A stretch of DNA of 19,833 bases, from contig JBCCQN010000153.1 in NCBI GenBank assembly GCA_039024315.1, forward strand, positions 1-19,833. The letters are read 5' to 3'. The notes under the pieces are model-generated. The model did no database searches and had not been told where the DNA came from. It saw nothing but the letters and a program-made list of their open reading frames with translations. The translations under genes were made by a program, and so were the position numbers. Shown in pieces: positions 14,373 to 19,833 of the stretch. Within the stretch, counting starts at the first letter, position 1. Each line of letters starts with the position of its first letter. Source of the DNA: JBCAWW01 sp039024315. GTDB taxonomy: Bacteria; Bacteroidota; Bacteroidia; J057.

Positions 14373-17300
14373 CTAGCGGATCAAGGTCACGCTACCGACA
14401 CGCTCGATGCTATGCCCGTTGAAATCTACTCCCGTGGCTACAAAAACATACACTCCCTCTGGGCAGGATTCTCCTTGATGATTGAGCCCGTCCCAATCAT
14501 CGCCAATACTCTGACTATTAAAGACTTCCACCCCCCAGCGGTTGTAAATCTTAATGTTATAGCTATCCAAGAAGATACCACTTACGGCAAAATTGTCATT
14601 TTTCCCATCAGCATTTGGACTAAAGGCTGTCGGCGTGATAATCAATCCATCCAACCTAGCGCAGGCTTCATTCGAAATACTGTTTAAGCGAGTGCCTTCA
14701 CTCTCCTGAGCGATCACACGATAACAAGCCTGACCTTGATTACCTAGCAAGCGGTCGTCGGTAAAGCTACGAGTGTTACCATCGACCACTGCGAGCTCTA
14801 CAAACTCATTGAGTAAGGGATCGTAGTATTCGATAGTGTATGATTGAACCCCATAAGTCCATCCTTGGTAAGGAGACCAAGTCAAATCAACATGATTGCC
14901 TTGTTGGCTAGCTTGCAAGAGGATAGAGATGCCACGACGACCTTGTTGGGTATAATCACCACAGCTATCTACTACAAAGACCTGATAAGCATATGATTGA
15001 GCTTGCACATTTACCTCATTGTCGAGAAACTTGGTTTTGTTACCGCTACTAAGTTCTTGATAGTGCTGTTTGTATCCATTGCCTTGATCCCTTTCGATCA
15101 CAACTGCGGCGGCTCGCTCGATTTCGGGGATTTCCCATTCTACGGTTACGTATTCATTACTTTCTATCGAGACCCGTAATATGTGGGCTGAATCTGCTGG
15201 GGCAAAATGGATTGGGCTAGCGTAGGCGGTATCTGAGAAACTTTGCAGACTTCCCGCCGCCAAGGCCTCGATCCGATAACTAAAGCCATCATAACACCAC
15301 ATGTCTTGGTCGTGGAAGTAGGTTTGCGTACCTGGCACAGCTCCTACCCAATCCATTTGATTGGGATGGTAATTTTGTACGCGATAGATATTGTATTGCT
15401 CTACCTCGTCCCAGCCGATGTATTCCGTCCAATTAAGAACGATCTCATCCACTTGGCCTTCTGCTTCTAAAAAGATAGTACAATGCTCCTCTGCAAGGTC
15501 GAGGTCATAGGTCGTGCCGCAATGATTTTCTACTTGAACCTTGTAGCATACTGGTCCTGTTTGACTTGCTGCCATAATATCCTCAAACTGATTGACATTG
15601 AGGCGGTTCTCGCGCATGATTTCTACAAAATTGCCACTGACATCCTTGCGATAAAGGACATAGGCTCCAAAATCATTATGCACATTGGCATAGGCGGGGA
15701 AGTCCACTCTTACGGTCTGAGAGCCTACAACGCTTACGCTGCTCAGGGCAAGCACTTTGGGGACTTCATCACGCAGTACTTCGATTCCATAAGGCTTTTC
15801 TAGGCTGTCTGTACAGCCAAATATATCTGAGACTAACAGTTTGATCGGGTAGATACCTGCTTGTTGGTAGCTGTGATTAGGATCGCTTTGGTTGCTGACG
15901 GCTCCATCGCCGAACGTCCATTCCCAGCTACTAAGCGTAGTATCTGCCAAGCTTTGGTCAAAGAAATTGACCGTACTACCGGGGCAGATAACGGTATCAC
16001 TCATACTAAAATCTACCAAAGGCACAGAAAGCTTGATGTAAGCTTCTTTTTCTAGGCTATTGCGACAGCCATTGGTGTCTATCACGCTGAGACTGACTGT
16101 ATACCAACCATTGTCTTGATAGGTATGATCAAATTGGGTTTGGGTAGCAAAGCTTCCATCTCCTAAATCCCATGTCCAGTCAATGATCCCGTCATTGAGA
16201 TTGGAGCTAAAGCTGGTCGTAAAGGGCGCACAGCCCATGCTGTCTAAAGCCGTAAATGAAACTTCAGGCAGCGGATGTACAGTGATCGACTCCAAGCGTT
16301 CTGCGGAGCAGCCATTTTCATCGCTCACTACTACCGAAAGGGTATAGCTACCTGCATCGGTGTAAGTATGGCTAAAGCCATTACCGGTAGGTTGGTTACC
16401 GCTCCCATCTCCTGCATTCCACATCCAAGTTTGGAGGGCATAAGGATGATTATTGGGGTCTAGATTGACATTGATACTAAAATCTTCACAACCATTAATG
16501 CCTGGTAATGGATTGAGGATAGGTTGTGGGGCAGGGAAGAGTTCGATGAAATCGGACATCACAATCACATCGCTACAGCCATCGGCGGTAGTAACGGTCA
16601 AGCTGACGTCATATTTCCCTAGCGTCTGGTAGGTATGAATGGCAATTTGCTGGCTGCTAGTATTCCCATCTCCAAAGTCCCACAACCATGAAACAATGGG
16701 GCTAGTGGGCGAGCTCGAAAGATCAATAAATGTAACCTTACCCGTATCACAATGAACTGTTTGATCTGCCGTAAAAGCGGCGGTAGGAGGGGTAAAGATT
16801 TCTATGGTTGAATCAGCTGGAGTGAATACCTGACAACCTAAAGTATCTTCCAATACTAAGATCGGGGTATAGACTCCAGGATCACTATAAGTATAGCTGG
16901 TGATTAGACCTTGCCCAGTATTGCCATCCCCAAAGAGCCATTCAAATTGCAGGCTATCTTGTGTGATGGCCCGGAAGGTAAATTCAGTACCTGGGCAACC
17001 TTCGCTGGGGTCAAAAGCGACTTCGGCTTTAGGACCTTCGATATGGATCAGATCGTCATAAAATATGGTATCGCTACAGCCTACGCTCGAGCTGATGATA
17101 AAGGTAACATCATAAACTCCCGGTTGAGTATAAACGTGATTAGGATAAGGAGAAGTGGAAGTAGCCCCATCCCCGAAATCCCAGAACCAGCTAACATTGG
17201 GATGATTGTAACTGGTGTCAGATAAAAAGCTTACGTCCAGTGGCGGACATGGAGCGTAGGTGGTATCAACTTGTATGTTGGCCAAGAGCTCCCGTATTTC

Positions 17301-19832
17301 TACATGATTTAGCTTTGTGATAGAGTCTTGACAGCCATTGACATCGGTCACCAAAAGACTCACATCATAATAACCTGTGTCAGCGTATGCATGCAGCGTA
17401 TTAGCTAAGTAAGAACTTGTACCGTCTCCCATACTCCATAGATAAGAAAGGCCGTACCCCTCAGAGAGAGTCACAAAAGTGCTATTGATATCAGGACAAT
17501 TGACTGACGGATTGACGGCAAAATCGGCAATCGGTTGACTCGCAAATATATCATCTTCACGTTCTAGGGTATGGGTACAACCATTAGCATCTGTGACGGT
17601 AAGTCGTACGCTGAAGTAACCGGCGCTATCAAATACATGCGTTGGATTGGGGAGGCTAGAGGTCGAACCATCTCCAAAATCCCAGAGCCAGCTCACGATA
17701 TTGCTAGTACTGCCAGAGCGATCAGCAAAACTAACACTTAAGGGCAAGCAGCCTGCGGTAGGAGTCGTAGTGATATAATCTGCATAGATATCATTGGCTA
17801 TGATATAATTGGGTCTATAGATGGTGTCAAAGCAATTGAGCTTGTTTTGTACGATGAGATTGATGCTATAAAAACCTGAATCTAGGTAGGTCTTAGCGGC
17901 GTTGGGACTCAAAATGGTATCTCCTTCCCCCAAGTACCACCAACTATTGATAGCGTTGGTAGATTGGTTGGTAAAATTCACCCTGTGGGGAACGCAGCCT
18001 TGGTTGGTATCGACGCTGAAGTCTGCGACTACTGGTACGACCAATATGGAGTCTTCAGCTGTGACCTCACAACCTGTGCTCAGATTGCCTACGGTTAGAG
18101 AAACCCGAAAAGTCCCTTCCTCAGTAATAGGATAAGAAAAAGTGTTGTCGGTCATAACAATACTGTCCTGCAGCGTCCATGTCCAGTAATCGTCTCCGAT
18201 CGAAATATTTTGGAAGAGAACATTTTGAGGGACCTGACAGACTTTTTTATCGCTAAGACCGATAATCGGCAATGGATCGAGGATGTGAACAAAATCTGAC
18301 TTGAGTAAGGTGTCTGTACAACCCCGATCGCTTGCGATGAGCATGACATCAACATCTCCTAGCGCAGCAAAACCGTGCACAGGATTTTCTGACATAGCGG
18401 TATCGCCATCCCCAAAATACCAGATATAGCTATCGGCACCTTGGGTCAGGTTGGTAAATTGAAGTTCTACCAATGCGCAGGCGATATTGGTATCGACTGT
18501 AAATTCGATCACCGGAGGAGTTCCCGCTCCGATATAAGAAGGCCTACTAACTGTGTCGCGACAACCTTGGCTATTTTCTACGATCATGTTTACGTCATAG
18601 ACTCCTACGTTTGAGTAGGTCGTAAAGGGGTTACGTAGGGTAGAAGTATTGCCATTGCCAAGGTCCCATTGCCAAGAAGTAATCGGAAAGATAGAACTGG
18701 TAGTATCATCAAAGGCAACGTTTATAGGTGCACAGCCTCCCCGAGGGACAGCCATAAAACCCGCTTCAAGGGGTTTGATTAAGACATAGTCATAAACAGT
18801 CTTTTTGGTAAGGCAACCACCTGGTCCGGTAACCCAGAGAGCGACGTCAAAGGTATCCGCTAAGGTATATTGATGAGGCGGATTGGGAAGGGACGAAAAA
18901 TTACCATCACCAAAATTCCAAGCGTAGGACACGCCGCCAACAGATTGATTGACAAATTGTACATCAAATGGCACTGCACATCCTTTATTGGTATCTGCTA
19001 CCGTAAAATTTGCAGTTGGATAGCCAAATACTTCTATGGGGATGCTTAGTGTATTGGTACATCCGCTTTGGTCCGAGATGTTTGCAGTGACTTGGTAGAT
19101 GCCAGGATTGGCAAAGAGATGGTAAGGATTATGAATACTATCCACATTGCCATCACCAAAATCCCAAAAGACCTGACTATTGGAAGCAGCATTAGTAAAG
19201 AAGAATACAGTGTCGTTGATACAGACAGAAGAATCTTGCGAATAAACGCTAAGGGTATTGACCCCAATATTGACATAGGCGTCCTTGATCAAGGTATCTC
19301 GACAACCCTGCGCATCCTGAATGATGTGTCTGACATCAAAAGAACCATTTTGGAGATAAGTATGAGTAGGGTTGATTTGAGTTGAGGTATTACCGTCGCC
19401 AAAATCCCAGAAATGAAGCCCGCTAGTAGTACCATCACTAGTGAAGTTGACTACTAATGGCGGTCCACAGGCTAATAATTCATCCCCATTAAAGCTAACA
19501 TCAGGCGCATTGACGGTAACATAATTGCTGATAATTATATCATCTTGACATCCAAACTGATTGGTAACACTCAGAGAAACTGGATAGAGGCCGCTGACTT
19601 GGTATCTGACCTGCGGGTTTTGAAGATTACTAGTAGTGCCATTACCTAAGTCCCAGGTCCATTGTGTGATTTGACCAGAACCTGCTGTAGAAATGTCAGT
19701 AAAAGATAGTAATTCATTAGCACAGGCGTTTTGCTGGTTGACGGTAAACTGGGCCGTAGGATTGCCGTTTACTACTATGTAGTTTTCCCTTAGCAGGGTG
19801 TCTGAATTTCCTTGAGCATCAAACACTATGAG
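14373..19832 (-). CDS. giant PKD-repeat surface protein with T9SS type B (gliding-motility) sorting domain, 5' end outside window
   Basis: At least 1,819 residues are visible. The frame is open to the window edge (L-I-V-F-D-A-Q...), so the apparent GTG start at 19826 is not real. Order of parts: 16 PKD-type beta-sandwich units (to about residue 1350), an Fn3-like region of three modules without PKD motifs (about 1350-1725, with LYRKD, IYRVQNY and IEYYDPLL), and a C-terminal type B sorting domain (last 90 residues: TPTAFSPNADGKNDNF, IKIYNRWGVEVF, WDGLNHQG, CPEGVYVFVATG). Proteins of this build are exported by T9SS and sit on the surface or in the matrix of gliding Bacteroidota, probably as adhesins. 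Nearly every unit has a paired-cysteine pattern (GC.P near its start, GC.DT at its end), suggesting one disulfide per unit. The lipoprotein 41 bases downstream may be its partner. Confidence 0.92.
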   Translation of the reverse strand, partial: LIVFDAQGNSDTLLRENYIVVNGNPTAQFTVNQQNACANELLSFTDISTAGSGQITQWTWDLGNGTTSNLQNPQVRYQVSGLYPVSLSVTNQFGCQDDIIISNYVTVNAPDVSFNGDELLACGPPLVVNFTSDGTTSGLHFWDFGDGNTSTQINPTHTYLQNGSFDVRHIIQDAQGCRDTLIKDAYVNIGVNTLSVYSQDSSVCINDTVFFFTNAASNSQVFWDFGDGNVDSIHNPYHLFANPGIYQVTANISDQSGCTNTLSIPIEVFGYPTANFTVADTNKGCAVPFDVQFVNQSVGGVSYAWNFGDGNFSSLPNPPHQYTLADTFDVALWVTGPGGCLTKKTVYDYVLIKPLEAGFMAVPRGGCAPINVAFDDTTSSIFPITSWQWDLGNGNTSTLRNPFTTYSNVGVYDVNMIVENSQGCRDTVSRPSYIGAGTPPVIEFTVDTNIACALVELQFTNLTQGADSYIWYFGDGDTAMSENPVHGFAALGDVDVMLIASDRGCTDTLLKSDFVHILDPLPIIGLSDKKVCQVPQNVLFQNISIGDDYWTWTLQDSIVMTDNTFSYPITEEGTFRVSLTVGNLSTGCEVTAEDSILVVPVVADFSVDTNQGCVPHRVNFTNQSTNAINSWWYLGEGDTILSPNAAKTYLDSGFYSINLIVQNKLNCFDTIYRPNYIIANDIYADYITTTPTAGCLPLSVSFADRSGSTSNIVSWLWDFGDGSTSSLPNPTHVFDSAGYFSVRLTVTDANGCTHTLEREDDIFASQPIADFAVNPSVNCPDINSTFVTLSEGYGLSYLWSMGDGTSSYLANTLHAYADTGYYDVSLLVTDVNGCQDSITKLNHVEIRELLANIQVDTTYAPCPPLDVSFLSDTSYNHPNVSWFWDFGDGATSTSPYPNHVYTQPGVYDVTFIISSSVGCSDTIFYDDLIHIEGPKAEVAFDPSEGCPGTEFTFRAITQDSLQFEWLFGDGNTGQGLITSYTYSDPGVYTPILVLEDTLGCQVFTPADSTIEIFTPPTAAFTADQTVHCDTGKVTFIDLSSSPTSPIVSWLWDFGDGNTSSQQIAIHTYQTLGKYDVSLTVTTADGCSDVIVMSDFIELFPAPQPILNPLPGINGCEDFSINVNLDPNNHPYALQTWMWNAGDGSGNQPTGNGFSHTYTDAGSYTLSVVVSDENGCSAERLESITVHPLPEVSFTALDSMGCAPFTTSFSSNLNDGIIDWTWDLGDGSFATQTQFDHTYQDNGWYTVSLSVIDTNGCRNSLEKEAYIKLSVPLVDFSMSDTVICPGSTVNFFDQSLADTTLSSWEWTFGDGAVSNQSDPNHSYQQAGIYPIKLLVSDIFGCTDSLEKPYGIEVLRDEVPKVLALSSVSVVGSQTVRVDFPAYANVHNDFGAYVLYRKDVSGNFVEIMRENRLNVNQFEDIMAASQTGPVCYKVQVENHCGTTYDLDLAEEHCTIFLEAEGQVDEIVLNWTEYIGWDEVEQYNIYRVQNYHPNQMDWVGAVPGTQTYFHDQDMWCYDGFSYRIEALAAGSLQSFSDTAYASPIHFAPADSAHILRVSIESNEYVTVEWEIPEIERAAAVVIERDQGNGYKQHYQELSSGNKTKFLDNEVNVQAQSYAYQVFVVDSCGDYTQQGRRGISILLQASQQGNHVDLTWSPYQGWTYGVQSYTIEYYDPLLNEFVELAVVDGNTRSFTDDRLLGNQGQACYRVIAQESEGTRLNSISNEACARLDGLIITPTAFSPNADGKNDNFAVSGIFLDSYNIKIYNRWGVEVFNSQSIGDDWDGLNHQGESCPEGVYVFVATGVDFNGHSIERVGSVTLIR
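15780..19826 (-). repeat. array of 16 diverged PKD-type units, about 83 residues each
   Basis: The W-x-W/F-x-F/L-G-D/N-G core recurs about every 245-250 bases, with DNA copies near 19646, 19393, 19150, 18905, 18653, 18406, 17925, 17670, 17430, 17165, 16925, 16667, 16405, 16160 and 15910. One unit near 18175 keeps the spacing but reads WTWTLQDS, lacking GDG, and the next (17925) reads YLGEGD. The units share motifs but differ greatly in base sequence, so the array is old and not a product of recent tandem copying. Confidence 0.88.
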
Positions 19833-19833
19833 C

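Noticed and set aside
14373..15780. Further PKD units in the C-terminal third of the giant protein
   Set aside because: The W..GDG core is absent; the region has Fn3-like strand patterns and then the type B sorting domain.
19824..19826. GTG at 19826 as the start of the giant PKD protein
   Set aside because: The frame stays open to the window edge with coding-like sequence and no signal peptide follows, so the true start lies outside.

Overview
The window reads as a piece of a Bacteroidota chromosome, most likely a gliding or marine member of the Saprospiraceae/Lewinella type. Evidence: a type IX secretion (T9SS) type A sorting domain on one protein, a type B (gliding-motility, CHU_C-like) sorting domain on a giant PKD-repeat protein, signal peptides ending in A-Q or G-Q, few Shine-Dalgarno sites before starts, and a membrane-anchored class III cyclase of a form I know mainly from this phylum. 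The family-level placement is inference.

Left end (1-2.9 kb, + strand apart from the IS): the 3' end of an unknown gene is interrupted by an IS630-family element, whose transposase is split by a run of eight A that would allow a -1 frameshift. Removing the IS at its two TA dinucleotides gives the interrupted gene a stop six codons on. A conserved secreted protein of unknown function and an exported PHB-depolymerase-like esterase follow.

Middle (3.0-9.35 kb, all - strand, read right to left): a GT-B glycosyltransferase, two tandem paralogous 42-residue membrane proteins separated by a strong hairpin terminator, an O-antigen ligase/polymerase-type membrane protein, a small outer-membrane beta-barrel protein, a four-TM nucleotide cyclase, and a McrB-like AAA+ ATPase that starts 4 bases after the cyclase stop. 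The first half looks like envelope polysaccharide work. The last three genes form a compact cyclase/AAA+ cluster with no McrC-type nuclease beside it.

Right (9.5-19.8 kb): on + are a two-EGF-domain lipoprotein, a T9SS type A secreted protein, a rho-independent terminator, and a MacB/FtsX-type ABC permease whose true start lies after that terminator. A 317-base non-coding stretch with AGTATT motifs and an imperfect hairpin related to one 10.7 kb away separates these from two - strand genes: a lipoprotein and the giant adhesin-like protein (16 PKD-type units visible, Fn3-like region, type B sorting domain), which runs off the right edge.

The best candidates for something undescribed are the twin 42-residue membrane proteins around the O-antigen-ligase gene and the barrel/cyclase/McrB-like cluster. 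No CRISPR array, tRNA or rRNA was seen.
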